From assembly GCA_004194705.1 (NCBI GenBank), contig SADC01000282.1:1-64000 (forward strand): a stretch of DNA of 64,000 bases. The letters run 5' to 3'. A program made the translations under genes and the position numbers. Positions 44,253-55,043 of this stretch are shown here, in pieces; positions within the stretch are counted from its first letter, which is position 1, and each line of letters opens with the position of its first letter. The notes beneath the pieces were generated by a model. The model did not search any database. It was not told the origin of the DNA and saw nothing but the letters and a program-made list of their open reading frames with translations. The DNA is from Ditylenchus dipsaci. Its lineage: Eukaryota > Nematoda > Chromadorea > Rhabditida > Anguinidae.

Positions 44253-44685
44253 ATGGCTTCTGTTCCGCCAGGTGACATTGCAACTCAGCCCAATTCCAAG
44301 GTGGTTTTCAACGCTCCCTACGACGACAAGCACACCTATCACATCAAGGTTGGTTCAGCTTTACTCGAATTCTTAGCTTGATTTAGCTCTGCTTCATTTT
44401 CAGATCATCAATTTGGGCGAGCACCAAATAGCATGGCTTGTGAAGACGGTTCTAGGGCAGCTTTCGGGAGTGTCACCGGCGGGTGGGGTGCTCGATCCCA
44501 AGGAATCCGTGCTGATGGCTGTCTCTTGCGACTCGTTCGACTTCGACTCACAGGGAACTCAGAACGACCGCATCACTATCGAATGGACAAACACTCCGGA
44601 TGGAAGAGCTGAAAAATTCAGCACAGAATGGTTCGAAGACCATGTAAGCAAGTTCAAGGATCTGCCTGTCGAGTACAATCTGTAG
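44253..44685 (+). CDS. msp: Major sperm protein
   Basis: MSP is the cytoskeletal and signalling protein of amoeboid nematode sperm; its dimers polymerise to drive crawling. Exon 1 (44253-44348) encodes [16 protein letters not shown] to HTYHIK, and exon 2 (44404-44685) encodes [20 protein letters not shown] to LPVEYNL-TAG, joined across a 55 nt GT-AG intron. The total is 125 residues, against about 126-127 for known MSPs. The N-terminal block, [17 protein letters not shown] and [14 protein letters not shown] are near identical to family members, but the centre differs: INSSGRRIGYGIKTTNMKRL-type sequence is replaced by the segment after INLG, so the surface used for filament contacts may differ. 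AATAAA occurs at 44690-44695. No promoter element can be named. A copy of exon 2 lies at 55044. Confidence 0.95.
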
Positions 44686-44689
44686 AATC

Positions 44690-44695
44690 AATAAA
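44690..44695 (+). promoter_or_regulatory. Polyadenylation signal of the MSP gene
   Basis: AATAAA lies five bases after the MSP stop codon. Confidence 0.55.
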
Positions 44696-44739
44696 TTGTC
44701 TCCATGTCATTGTCTTGTTGTTGTAGAATAAAAAATAAA

Positions 44740-45260
44740 GGATATGCTGGGATATACGATGTAAATGGGTTTCATGAAAATCTCAGAACTGATAAATCTA
44801 CGAAACGACTAGCGGATAAAGAACTTGATCACATAGATTTATTCGCATTACAGGCATCAAAAGTTTAGACAATTACCAAGGAAATCTCTTTTCTTAAGCT
44901 CAATTCATACTTCTGCAAGACACGGGACAAATTTTCAAACAGTTTTTCTTTCTGTCTCGATTCCTTCGACCCTGCTATACAGCATAGAAAAGGCAGATTT
45001 GCCAAAATAACGCTAAAAACGGTCTTTAGGCTGCCTCGCAGGTCAATGACCCGCGGGTCAAATCCGCAAATTTGTCTCGCTGGTCACGACTTGCGGGATT
45101 ACCGAAACTGATTTCTAAAGGTCTAAGGAGTTTATATTTTAGTTCTATGGTGTAAAGCAAGGTCGTTTTCAGCTTAGATGAAAGTACTGATAAAACTTAA
45201 AAAAAGTCTGCTTATTCCGGGGCTTTTTGGGCCCTTTACCCGTGTCCCGCGTTACGCGAA
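44740..45260. other. Gene-free stretch
   Basis: AT-rich sequence with a GGGTCATTGACC-like palindromic patch at 45035-45100. No coding motif. Confidence 0.35.
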
Positions 45261-45275
45261 CGTATGAATGGAGCC

Positions 45276-45496
45276 TTACGGTTCGTTGACTATTTGACTG
45301 ATCTCATTCTTTCGACGGATCACAGCTGCTTTTTCCAGAAAGTCCAAATGGTAGGCGGTTGCCTTTTCTTTTTCTTGAAGACCATATCCAGACAGCGCAT
45401 CTGCCAGCCAGCCACAAGCTTCACGACAATAAATACCATCAAGAAGAGAAGCATGCCCATTCAGAAAAGAAAGCAGGCCGAATTCTGAAATAGAGA
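45276..45496 (-). CDS. Unknown terminal exon
   Basis: I do not recognise it. A minus-strand open frame follows a good acceptor (TCTATTTCAG near 45487-45496) and reads EFGLLSFLNGHASLLDGIYC, ACGWLADALSGYGLQEKEKA and YHLDFLEKAAVI, ending IVNEP and a stop. It has the even composition of a real helical protein. A worn copy of its first dozen residues (GCYFFLNGHAYLQ) lies at 45712-45745 on the same strand, so the exon was duplicated. Upstream exons are not identified. Confidence 0.35.
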
Positions 45497-45619
45497 AAAG
45501 TATTGGCAGAAGATAAAACGTTTCACTCCGAAAAATCATATAATAAATTATGAAAATATTTAATCGTGTCCACCAAAATTTTAAAAGGGAAAGACACCAA
45601 GAAACAAATGAGTATTTTT

Positions 45620-45812
45620 ATGGCGCAAATAAACTTTTTTCGGGCTTAAACAAACTTCCTTTTGGCACGAATACATTTTGCTTTTTTGGCGCAAATTTAG
45701 CAAATTGAAGATAAGCATGCCCATTCAAAAAAAAATAGCAGCCCAAACTCCTGAATAGATTCGTGCCGAAAAGAATTTTATTTGAGCGGAAAAAAAGTTT
45801 ATTTGCGCCAAA
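45620..45812. repeat. Small inverted repeat (GGCGCAAATAAAC)
   Basis: TGGCGCAAATAAACTTTTTT at the left and AAAAAGTTTATTTGCGCCA at the right, with one or two further degenerate units between. It resembles the arms of the array-type foldbacks and encloses the duplicated exon fragment at 45712-45745. Confidence 0.6.
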
Positions 45813-46127
45813 TAATGACTCTAGGTAAATTGGCTGTAGGAAGTTTCGTAACGAGACAATTTCGTAAGAGCGAATTTTTGTAAAAGCCAATTTTCGTAAG
45901 AAATTTTTTTCGTAAGAGCGAATTTTTGTAAGAAACTTTTTCGTAAGAGCGAATTTTGGTAAGAAACTTTTCCGTAACAGCGAATTTTCGTAACAAGCTC
46001 TTTCGTAACGCGGTTCTCAGTAACATGAGTGATATATTAAGTTGCTTTTTTTGCTTTTTTATCCTCTTTTGATGTTTCTTATAGCTTCTATGATGTTCTG
46101 ACCAAAAATAGTAAAGAAAAAAAATGT

Positions 46128-46202
46128 AACAGTCAGAGGGTTGAATCGAACCACTTGTGAAAAAATTTGATCCCATCAACTTAACTACTGCACCATACAT
46201 CC
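46128..46202 (-). repeat. tRNA-like segment
   Basis: On the minus strand, TATGGTGCAGTAGTTAAG resembles an A box and GTGGTTCGATTCAACC a B box, with about 40 bp between. The anticodon loop region is AT-rich and unpaired, so it is probably a tRNA-derived SINE remnant. Confidence 0.45.
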
Positions 46203-46208
46203 CACTTA

Positions 46209-46603
46209 TGGCTTGTTCACGTTGTTAGAGTTAGAGTTCTGGATTTTGGTTACGTGAACACCTCTGATCCTAACTCTAACTCAAACTCTAACTCGAGGGT
46301 GTCCATGTACCTAGAGTTAGAGTTAGAGTTCGAGGTTGGATTTGAAGGTGTTCATGCATATAACTTGGATTTTATTTTAGTAAACCTCCTATAAACTAAC
46401 TTTTAGTGGCTTTAGACGGCTTTGGAGTGAGATTCTGAGCTATCTAAGCTATATACATGAACATTTTCAAGCTCGACCTCTAACTCTAACTCGATGTACA
46501 TGAACACCATCGAGTTAGAGTTTGAGTTCGGGTTTTTGAGTACATGAACACCTCTTACCCGAACTCTAACTCGAACTCTAACTCTAACAACGTGAACAAG
46601 CCA
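46209..46603. mobile_element. Harbinger-like MITE with GAGTTA arrays and TTA target
   Basis: TGGCTTGTTCACGTTGTTAG and its complement bound the element; TTA occurs at 46206-46208 and 46604-46606. The arms consist of GAGTTAGAGTTA-like hexamers (TTAGAG units). A three-base TTA/TWA target and a GGC.TGTT terminus are typical of PIF/Harbinger MITEs. Confidence 0.7.
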
Positions 46604-47092
46604 TTATGGCTAACAGCTATGTGTAGTATATAATATATGAATTCTAGCTCGGAGTTTTTCACCATGCTTTTGGGTATTTCTGCTGGTCTCCTAATGGATG
46701 AAAAATCTGGGGGTCAACTAATTATCAAAATTTTCAGTCATATGACCTATGCTTACCAACTTTTGTGCTCATACAGTTAATAGTCATATAATTAACTGTT
46801 CGAAGTGTCAAACAGTGACAGAGAGGCCAAAACAAATGAATCAGATGAAATCCTGAATTAGAAAAATTGATTAAAAGTGAAAAAAATTTCGATTATTTCC
46901 TCTTACGAAAGAAATTCGTTACGAAAATTCGCTGTTACGAAAAAGTTTCTTACGAAAATTTGCTCTCGCGAAAACTTTCTTACGAATTTTCGCTGTTACG
47001 AAAATGTTTCTTACGAAAATGTTTCTTACGAAAGTTCACCCTTACGAAACTCCGCTCTTACGAAATATCTTGTTACGAAAGTTCCTACAGCT

Positions 47093-47449
47093 TTTTTGAA
47101 CGCAGCGGCATCTCCAAATTTTGAATTGGCGGGGGACACTTTTTCACTCTGAAAATATTCAACAATTTTTTTTTCAAATTATTTTTCGTTTGCATTTAAA
47201 ATTTTATCAAAATATAGAACCATTCACTAGTGGAGCCCAACGTTGCTTGACATTGCCAGATTGGACGACTTAGGCTACTTTTACTACACCATAACTACTT
47301 ATATGAGATTCTAATTTAAATTGGACTAGGACATAAAATTTAAATTTTTAATGCAAATAAAAAATAATTCATATTAAAATTTAATTGGTCTCGATGGTAA
47401 AAAGTGTCCCCGCCAATTCAAATTTCGGAAATGTCGCTGCGTTCAAAAA
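47093..47449. mobile_element. Inverted element inserted in the foldback's right arm
   Basis: TTTTTGAACGCAGCGGCATC at the left is mirrored at the right, followed inward by CCAATTCAAA and GGGGACACTTTTT on both sides. The arms separate two blocks of TTACGAAA repeats. Confidence 0.65.
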
Positions 47450-47639
47450 CCATGGTCCTTTAAAATATCGCTAATGTTACTAAAAAGTGCGTTACGAAAG
47501 AGTTTGTTACGAAAATTCGCTCTTACGAAAATTCGCTCTTACGAAATTGTCTTGCTACGAAACTTCCTACAACCCATGAAGTGGGTAAATTGAACCTGAG
47601 CTAAGGGTGGTACTTTTTTCTAGTACCAATATACTTATT

Positions 47640-48360
47640 TCTATTACCAAAGTACTTAATTCTAGTGCCAAAATTTTCATTTTTTGAACTTTTCTCTTTT
47701 TCTCCTCACTTTGTAGGTATTTCAACTATCGTGCAGCCCTGAATCTCAGCTACTCAACAAGATATCTTTTTTCAGAGATTTAGGGGTCTGAATAGAGGAA
47801 CTTGGTCGAAAAAGTTACTTCATACAAAGCTCAAAATCTTCATATCTTCGAAATCTTTTACAGGAAATTGAAGTCTAGTTAGAAAACTGAGATTCTGGGC
47901 TAAACGTTCATGTGTCAAAGACAAAATCTCTAAATTAACAAAGAGTTTTTCTATGAATATTAAATTTTGGTACTGGAAAAAGTATTTTGGTACTAGATTT
48001 AAGTTTTACCCCTGAGCTAACCCCCAGTTGAATCAGCTTGAGAGACCAAGGAAATTTTTTTTAAATTTTTTACCAATAATTTTTTATTATTCCGCACCCT
48101 CCCTCATTTTTGTTGTTCCTCGTTGTTGCACGGGGTTTCAAAACATTGATTTGCGTTTACCAGGTAGTTTAACTTAAACAAAATGCCATAATTTTCAAAG
48201 CAATTTTTTTTAATTTCGAAAATTCTGGGTTTTTAAGGCTTAGGCTCAGTATTTAGCTTTATTTTTTTGATTTTTTAATTTTTTCAATGAATTTTTTCAA
48301 GCAAAAGATCTTTTTTTACAAAATTACACAGCTTCTTCAGCATCGTACAAAAAATGGCTC
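47640..48360. other. Gene-free stretch
   Basis: 47610-48015 has short inverted words (CTAGTACCAA/TTGGTACTAG), giving a loose inverted repeat around 47800. No coding motif in the remainder. Confidence 0.4.
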
Positions 48361-50570
48361 TAATCTACTTTAGGCGTCCATAGTCGCTTTAGGCGTCCAA
48401 AAAAATGGCGCGTCGAAGAAAAAAAATTAAACGTCCAAAAAAAAATTAGGCGTCCAAGTAAAAAAGCCATTTTATTCATATGAATGTCAGTCATCATAAC
48501 AATTAAAAGAAATGTTTTAAAAGAAACAGTACACAAGTATTATACCACGTTTTGGTCACTGGGACATTGCAAAAAGAACATATATGCATTTTATGATCAA
48601 GAGCATTTCTCGGAATCATGTCTAAGGTAAGTGCGTGCTCGCATCTCTAACTCTCTAGCCCCCTTCGGGGCGCAGGGGGCTTGGAGTTGAGATGCGCACA
48701 CCCACATACCTTAGACACAAATCACTCGAAAGGGACTTTGGATGCATGTAAAAAGCATGCATACTAGAGTTTTTTCACGCGGTAGGCCCCAGTCGGACAC
48801 GGACAATTGTTCCCCGCGCCGATTGTTCCCGGCGGCCGATTGTTCCCGGTTTATATAAAAGGGACAATTGTTCCCGTCCTATATAAAATGACCGATTGTT
48901 CCCGGCTCGTATAAAAGGGACAATTGTTCCCGGCATATATAAAATGACCGATTGTTCCCGGCTAGTATAAAAGCGACAATTGTTCCCGGCATATGTAAAA
49001 TGACCGATTGTTCCCGTCGACCGATTGTTCCCGGTGATCGATTGTTCCCGGCTGGTATAAAAGGGACAACTGTTCCCAGTTTACATGAGAAAACTATTTT
49101 TAAACCTGTCAGTACTATAAAAGCGTACTCTCTCCTAGAACATTCCGCTTTATGAATGGTTATTACTAACTTTATTGTCCTTTCCCATACGACATCAAAA
49201 CGAAATAATAACACAACAACTGATCTATTCTACTGATCTATCACGAAATTGTGAGCCAGTCCACGCAGGTAATCAATTAGATTAATTTGAGGATAGCGCT
49301 TGACTCTCCCCAAGATCCTAGCATCAGCTTCTCCTGACATACGCTGCCTACCATGCGCGTAAGACTTCACTTAAAAACTAAGTTTGAGTCGAAAAAAGTT
49401 AGGATGAAATGATTGGGATAAAATAAGTGTGTACGGTACTATCACAGGTGTCCTGATGCGGCAACCTGAAATCCAGGGTCATAGCTGGTCGTACTGAGGT
49501 GTTGTTACCTAAGTGCTAGTTACCAGCTATTGGCTGTAGGGTAGTCAGAGGCGCAGCCAGAAAAATCTGACGGGGGGTCTAATGGCGCCCAAGTGAGGGC
49601 TCCTAAATGAGGGCGTCCAAATGAGTTGCGCCCAAATGAGTGTGTACGAACTAACAGCTTACATTGTTTTGTGCAACTATTTGCTTACCGTGATCGATGC
49701 GGGCAAGTAGATTAGTAATGAAATTAAAATCCATATCGGCACTAAAGTATTTGTCGATAAAAAGAGGAAAATATGTGCACGAAAGGTGAATAACAACAGC
49801 AATATCAAAAATAAACCCAAAACTTGAAAAACAAAACTGTCTTCAAGAGCTATATAATAGCCGGAACAATTGTCCCTTTTATACGAGCCGGGAACAATCG
49901 GTCGACGGGAACAATCGGTCATTTTACATATGCCGGGAACAATTGTCGCTTTTATACTAGCCGGGAACAATCGGTCATTTTATATATGCCGGGAACAATT
50001 GTCCCTTTTATACTAGCCAGGAACAATCGGTCATTTTATATATGCCGGGAACAATTGTCCCTTTTATACGAGCCGGGAACAATCGGTCATTTTATATAGG
50101 ACGGGAACAATTGTCCCTTTTATATAAGCCGGGAACAATCGGCCGCCGGGAACAATCGGCGCCGGGAACAATTGACACGTACCGGGCCCCAGTCAACAAA
50201 ACTGTGTTGAAATTCTATCTTTTAAGAGTGTGAGGTTATATTCACAAAATTCATTGAACTTTGAATTATCAATTTCGTTTTCAATTTCGTGAAATGTACC
50301 CATTTGATCCTTAAATATATGTTAGAGAAAAATAGTTTACAAATTTGTTCAAGTGTTCATATTCTTTAAAAAATGATATGCTATGACCAATAAAAATAAT
50401 ACTTCAATTTGTTGAATATGAAAATTTGTCTATAAAATACATTGGACGCCTAATTTATTTTTGGACGCCTAAAATTTTTTGTTCAAGTCCTGTGGACGCC
50501 CGATTTTTGCGTTGGACGCCTAAACTCATCTTGGACGCCTAAAGCGACTATGGACTCCTAAAGTAGATTA
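48361..50570. mobile_element. 2.2 kb nested foldback (GGCGTCC and GGGAACAATTG arrays)
   Basis: TAATCTACTTTAGGCGTCCA at the left is mirrored at 50551-50570. The outer arms (48361-48470, 50445-50570) repeat TTTAGGCGTCCAA words. Inner arms (about 48800-49080 and 49858-50180) repeat a ~66 bp unit made of two halves, CCGGGAACAATTGTCCCTTT and CCGGGAACAATCGGTCATTT. A GC-capped hairpin repeat sits between outer and inner left arms. No ORF of known family is present. Confidence 0.75.
48620..48716. repeat. GC-capped hairpin repeat (3 of 4)
   Basis: GTCTAAGGTAAGTGCGTGCT on the left arm, the complement on the right, cap CCCCTTCGGGGCGCAGGGGG. Flanks match 60202-60316. Confidence 0.8.
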
Positions 50571-50923
50571 ATACCCAAAAAATTACGCGAATAAGAGCTC
50601 TGATCAAAGCTAAGTAAGTAGGAAGTGACGAAACACACCGGGTGACGAATTGGTAGAGCTACAGAGGTGCCAACTAACAAATAATGAAATTCCGGTCCGG
50701 CGAAATTTTGAGCTGACGAGTTGCCAGCACCCCAGAAACCAACTTGAAAAAATCTAAGTGGGTGCGCGGTGAAATAACGGCCGTAGCAAAGTATGGTCCG
50801 GCGAAGTCGTGTCACGTACCGCAGGAACCAGGTACGAAAATTGAATACCAATTATGAAAGAACAACTTTATTCAGCAAGTGTATGGAAGGGGGCATTAAA
50901 TTCAAAGCTCAGACAATGGATTC

Positions 50924-51590
50924 TTAACACAACAAATGACAATTTTTAAACAGCGGACGATTTCCCTTCTTGTTCTTGACAGCAGTCAACTTAGGAGCAG
51001 AACCAGCAAAAGTCTTGATCTTCCTACCACCAACAGCAGATTCGACCTACTTCTTTTTTCCAGCACCTTTCGCAGCAGTGGAATGCATGACTTCCTTCTC
51101 TTTCACCTTGACTGGCGAATATTTGCACGATGAAATCAGATCCGCTCCACGTCCAAGTTCCTCGCTCATAGACTAAACCAAAATATAATCAGATGAGATC
51201 AGCATATAAAAACACAAAATAACTTCTTGAGGCGGAGGCTGATCATTTAACTTACCACCTTTTGCAATTCTGGCCTGTTTGACTGGAGAAGGAGCAGAAT
51301 CATCGGAGATCTTCAATCACATGTACGCTTTGCAATGACGTTTCAAACTGAAAAAGCTAACCTTGGTAACTGCAGGAGCATTGCCTTCTTCCAAAATACC
51401 CTCAGAAGAAAGACGAAAACGACCATTGGCACCAGCACCACTGACACGAAGCGAATGACCTTCTTTCGAGCACTTTGTTCGTTTGATTTCTGCGCTCATT
51501 ATATTACCATCGTTTCTTGACTGCGGCTGCACGAATTTCGGAGAGAGACCCTCTGTTTGGCTTAACGCACATTCGTCTGGTGGTGACCAT
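50924..51590 (-). pseudogene. Lys/Ser-rich nuclear-type protein
   Basis: I do not recognise the family. On the minus strand the frame opens MVTTRRMCVKPNRGSLSEIR, shifts near 51505, and continues MSAEIKRTKCSKEGHSLR and NGRFRLSSEGILEEGNAP to a donor near 51366. ISDDSAPSPVKQARIAKGG follows after an acceptor near 51315. After a second intron (about 51178-51257), the last exon encodes SMSEELGRGADLISSCKYSP and VKEKEVMHSTAAKGAGKKK, meets an in-frame TAG, then reads on VESAVGGRKIKTFAGSAP and ends at TAA (50924-50926). The DNA upstream (51600-51900) is related to that of the gene copies at 1586 and 8647, in inverted orientation. It is probably a decayed member of one small basic-protein family. Confidence 0.45.
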
Positions 51591-52384
51591 CTTTAGCTTT
51601 AAAAACACTGAATTTATTTTTGTATGAGACGCTTCAATTTTGTATTTTCAGAGCTTATTTATACACCAAAAGAAAGCCCACAATCTCTTCTACCCAAAAA
51701 TCCAGACCGATTTTTGTAAAGTCAGAATTTTAGTAACTAGAGACCAGTTAAAGCAAAGAACTGGCATTTTCTCGAGTAAAAATAGGGGTTTTTGCGTTTT
51801 TCATCTAACTTTTGTATAAAACACCCTTTATTTGTATTTTTTGCATACGTCCTTGGTACTAAAATGCAGCAAAATTACTCCTCTATCAATCCCTAGATTG
51901 CTTTTCTTAGAGAAAAATCAATTTCAAAGAGCATTCAAGCTTTTTTAGAACGACACTCAAAATCTCATTTCAATATTTTTTAAGGAAAATCAATCAAAAT
52001 TTTCTAAATTTCGATGGTTTTTGGGTGAGTGATGGCTCTATCGATAGCCCAGAACACAGGGAATCTTACAGTCAGCAAACTTAACAAAACTTGCTTAAAG
52101 GGCCTGACCTCTTCCTACTCGGTGGTCCCCCGCCAATTCAAAAATTTTCCCTCGATCATTGCACTTCTGTACGTTCTGTACTTAACAAAACAAAATTAAC
52201 ATAAAATTAATAAACTAGGATGAAGTTTTTGAATTGGCGCAAAAATCTCTACTGAACACAAACCGATTTAAATCCGAGTTTTGAATCCCCGTGTCTTGGT
52301 CCTCCTACTTGGGATCCCTACTCTAAATGCTAATTTAACTTGGTGCTAAATAAGAATTTTAAGCACTTTTTTAGCACTTCTTAG

Positions 52385-52716
52385 CAGGGTTGTTAAAGCC
52401 AAAAAATTTTTGAAGCCTTCGTCTTCAATCCTCAATAAAAAAAAATTCTCCTTCATCCTCAATCTTCAATCCTCAATACAAGATTTTTCTCCTTCATCCT
52501 CAATCTTCAATACAAGATTCTTTGCTCCTTCATCCTCATCCTCAATCCTCAATACAAGATTTTTTGCTCCTTCATCCTCATCCTCAATCCTCAATGCAAG
52601 ATTTTTCGCTCCTTCATCCTCAATCTTCAATCTTCAATAAAATCTAAAAATAATGAAGATCTTCATCCTCATCTTCATCCTCAATGAAGATCTTCATTGA
52701 AGGGTTAACAACCCTG
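52385..52716. mobile_element. hAT-like MITE with 8 bp TSD and TTCATCCTCAATC array
   Basis: The ends are CAGGGTTGTTAA and its complement (TTAACAACCCTG), with a perfect direct repeat CTTCTTAG at 52377-52384 and 52717-52724. The interior is an array of TCCTTCATCCTCAATCTTCA-type units of 30-45 bp. It has inserted into a repeat built of TTTAGCACTT words. Confidence 0.88.
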
Positions 52717-52799
52717 CTTCTTAGTGCATTTTTTAGCACTACTTTTTTACTTTTTTAGCACTTCTTAGTGCTAAAGGAGTGCTATAAAACCTGGTGTCC

Positions 52800-53330
52800 A
52801 ATTAGCAGATTTTCCTTTCACTCTCACTCTCACTTTCGGTGTGTGTCCAATTAGCGGGCACTTATTTTTACTCTCACTTTCAATCTCCCTCTCACTTGCA
52901 CTCAATTTTCGTGTGTCCAATTAGCGGAATTTTCGAATATTCGAACAAGCAACCTCTACATCACTCCTTAGAATCGCTCAGAACCACATCCAGAGTGGCC
53001 TAAAGGCCAAAATTATTGGTTTTTTGGGGGTTTACCGAAGGGGGAGTAAACTTTTTGCGAAAATTCGATTGAGCGGATCAGATTTCGGGTCCGATAGGCT
53101 TAATCGCTCAGAATTCCAGGTTTGCGGTGGTTTTGAGTGGTTCATGGTGGATTAGTGTGGAATTCTGAGCGATTTAGCCCATCAGACTGAAATTCGGATC
53201 CGCTCAATCGATTTTTCGCAAAAAGTTTATCCCCCTTTAATAAACCCCAAAGAACCAGTTACTTCTGCTTATTGGCTACTCCGACGTGAGTTCTGGGCGA
53301 TCCTAATAAAAAGAGGGGTTGGCATAGTGC
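52800..53330. repeat. CACTCTCACTTTC repeats and a small inverted repeat
   Basis: GTGTCCAATTAGC recurs three times (52795-52925) between CACTCTCACTTTC runs; related runs lie at 32220-32345 and 54090-54175. 53035-53240 is an inverted repeat (GGGGGAGTAAACTTTTTGCG and its complement). Confidence 0.55.
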
Positions 53331-53339
53331 CTTACATAG

Positions 53340-53945
53340 TTGGATCGCCGCCGCCGCCACCGCCGGCGCCGCCGCCGCCGCCGGCGGCGCCGCCAGGCGG
53401 CGGCGGCAAAATATAAGGTGCCGCCGGCGGCGGCGGCTGCGCCGGCGGCTGAAAATGAGGTCGGCGGCGGCGGTGGCGGTGCGGCGGAGTAAATAGGCTG
53501 CGGCGGCGGCGGCGGTGGCGGCGATGTGGCGGCGGCGGTGGCGGCGGTGGCGGCACCACCAATTACAAAGTGCCAAAACAATGCTTGTTTTGAATGGTCA
53601 TCTTACGAAAATATGATAAAATGACATAATTTAGAATTTTACTGTTCTCTTGAAAAAAATTTATTCTATGACAAACATAAATTAAACAGAAATTTTTTTT
53701 TGGCAGTGAAGCGTTAGCTGGCGGCGGCGGTGGCGGCGATGGCAGTGCCGGCGGCGGCGGCGAAATAAAAAGTGCCGCCGGCGGTGGCGGCGGCGGTGGT
53801 GGCAAAGCAGCGGCGGCGGTGGCGGTGGCGGCGGTGAAATTTAGCAAGATTTTTGCGCCGCCGGCGGCGGCGCCGGCGGCGGCGGTGTTGTTGGCGACGC
53901 CGCCGGCGGTGGCGGCGGCGGCGGTGGTGGTTTTTCGGAGATGCA
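53340..53945. repeat. Two GGC/GCC trinucleotide islands
   Basis: 53340-53560 and 53715-53940 are dominated by GCC on one side and GGC on the other, with interspersed GGT and short AT inserts. The frames through them would be poly-Ala/Arg/Pro and are not real genes. The islands are separated by ordinary AT-rich sequence. A tRNA-B-box-like GCTGGTTCTAATCC follows at 53983. Confidence 0.8.
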
Positions 53946-54243
53946 CAACTATGGTGCCTTACTTACTTAGAAGGGAGGTCGCTGGTTCTAATCCGGGGTG
54001 CAGGAATACATTAAAAGTTAGAAAAAATTGTCCTTCAGTCTGCCTCTCAGTCTGCCTTCCAGTCTTTTTCAGTTTCAAGTCTTTTAAAAGTTGCCATTCA
54101 CTCTCACTCTGACTTTGGACACACACTGAGAGTGAAAGTGAGAGTGAGTGCCAAAGTCAGAGTGAGAGTGAAAGCCACTATCTATTAGCTAACCATAAAA
54201 ATTTCAGACCAAATATGCGAAACCCTGTTTCATCTCCTCTAAG

Positions 54244-54901
54244 ATGGTAAATTTGGCCAAAAGCAAAGGTCTTCTCTTGATGCAACCGCCGATGACACCA
54301 CCAAATGTTCTTCAACAAAAGCGTCAAATCGTGTTTCAGATGGAAAATGAGAAGCCGTCCAGACTTAAAGGTTTGCATACTCATTTAATTTTATTAAGTC
54401 TGGAGCATCCCTATTTTTAGGATACTACGTGGTGTATGTTTTTGATTTTTTCTTCAGCTTTGATATCCCTCGATTCACTCACTTTTATTCAGGCAGCCAG
54501 TTTTGCCGGATGAGACTCCAGAGAATAATGTATTCCTGTCAAATATCGCTCGCAATGAAGATTGGCCAGCTGTAGCCAAAGCTACACGTAAATATTATAC
54601 GTCAGGATGATTTTCTAACCTGAAAGTTTTTTTACAATTTTCAGCCAAAGAAATCTACCAGGCTACTGTTCGAATGGTCATGGAATATGGCGTCACTCAT
54701 CAGGACTACATGGAATTTCTCAAAGAAGGTTGGTTCTTTTCACTTTTAGACATCAGAAACAGGGTAGAAATTTTCCACGCCTCGCTGTACTCTCAGAAAA
54801 ATGTCAAATTTTTAGACAAATCGGTGGAAAAAACCTTTGATACTACACTGCTGCCTTTGCTAGCGGAAGAGTACGACTGTGAATATGCTTTCAATACTTT
54901 G
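54244..54901 (+). CDS. Unknown multi-exon protein, 5' part
   Basis: I do not recognise it. Exon 1 (54244-54370) encodes MVNLAKSKGLLLMQPPMTPP and KRQIVFQMENEKPS. Exon 2 (54493-54587), in a frame requiring one extra base at the GGCAG junction, encodes PVLPDETPENNVFLSNIARN and DWPAVAKAT. Exon 3 (54645-54901) is open: KEIYQATVRMVMEYGVTHQD, YMEFLKEGWFFSLLDI, KNVKFLDKSVEKTFDTTLLP and EYDCEYAFNTL, ending at a strong donor (GTAAGT). It looks like a globular helical protein. The next acceptor downstream is that of an MSP exon copy (55044). Possible further exons between 55361 and 55905 encode KLFAGLMEPHSMYTLLKYCG, QLEGQLGKIGSLECRSKLVF and VKPLGFKNIAEHRLCNTMAG. Whether these belong together is unclear. 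Confidence 0.5.
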
Positions 54902-55043
54902 GTAAGTTTATTGCTTGGTTTTAAATCTTTATTCTTGGGTATTTGGGGTGAGATCCATTGTGATGTTGATGGGACCTCTTGGTGGTACTTAGCTCTCCGT
55001 CTTCCCGCCTTGGATCTTCACCTTATTCGGTTCTTATTTTCAG

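Larger units (their letters stand above)
45835..47571. mobile_element. Large foldback with TTACGAAAATTCGCTC arrays
   Basis: TGTAGGAAGTTTCGTAACGA at the left is mirrored at the right end. The arms (45835-46020 and 46890-47090, continuing at 47480-47571) are arrays of a ~16-20 bp unit based on TTCGTAAGAGCGAATTTT. It contains a tRNA-like segment, a Harbinger-type MITE and another inverted element (47093-47449), the last inserted within the right arm. No clear TSD. Confidence 0.75.

Noticed and set aside
45799..47152. Leu/Arg/Ser-rich frames such as KIRSYEKVSYKNSLLRK
   Set aside because: Translations of the TTACGAAA array on both strands.
48800..50180. Spaced 33 bp repeats resembling a CRISPR array
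   Set aside because: The spacing sequence is itself repeated and the block is mirrored on the other side; it is a foldback array.
53259..54112. Ala/Arg/Pro-rich open frames of 70-130 codons
   Set aside because: They arise from GGC/GCC trinucleotide repeats in all frames and have no promoter, splice or domain support.
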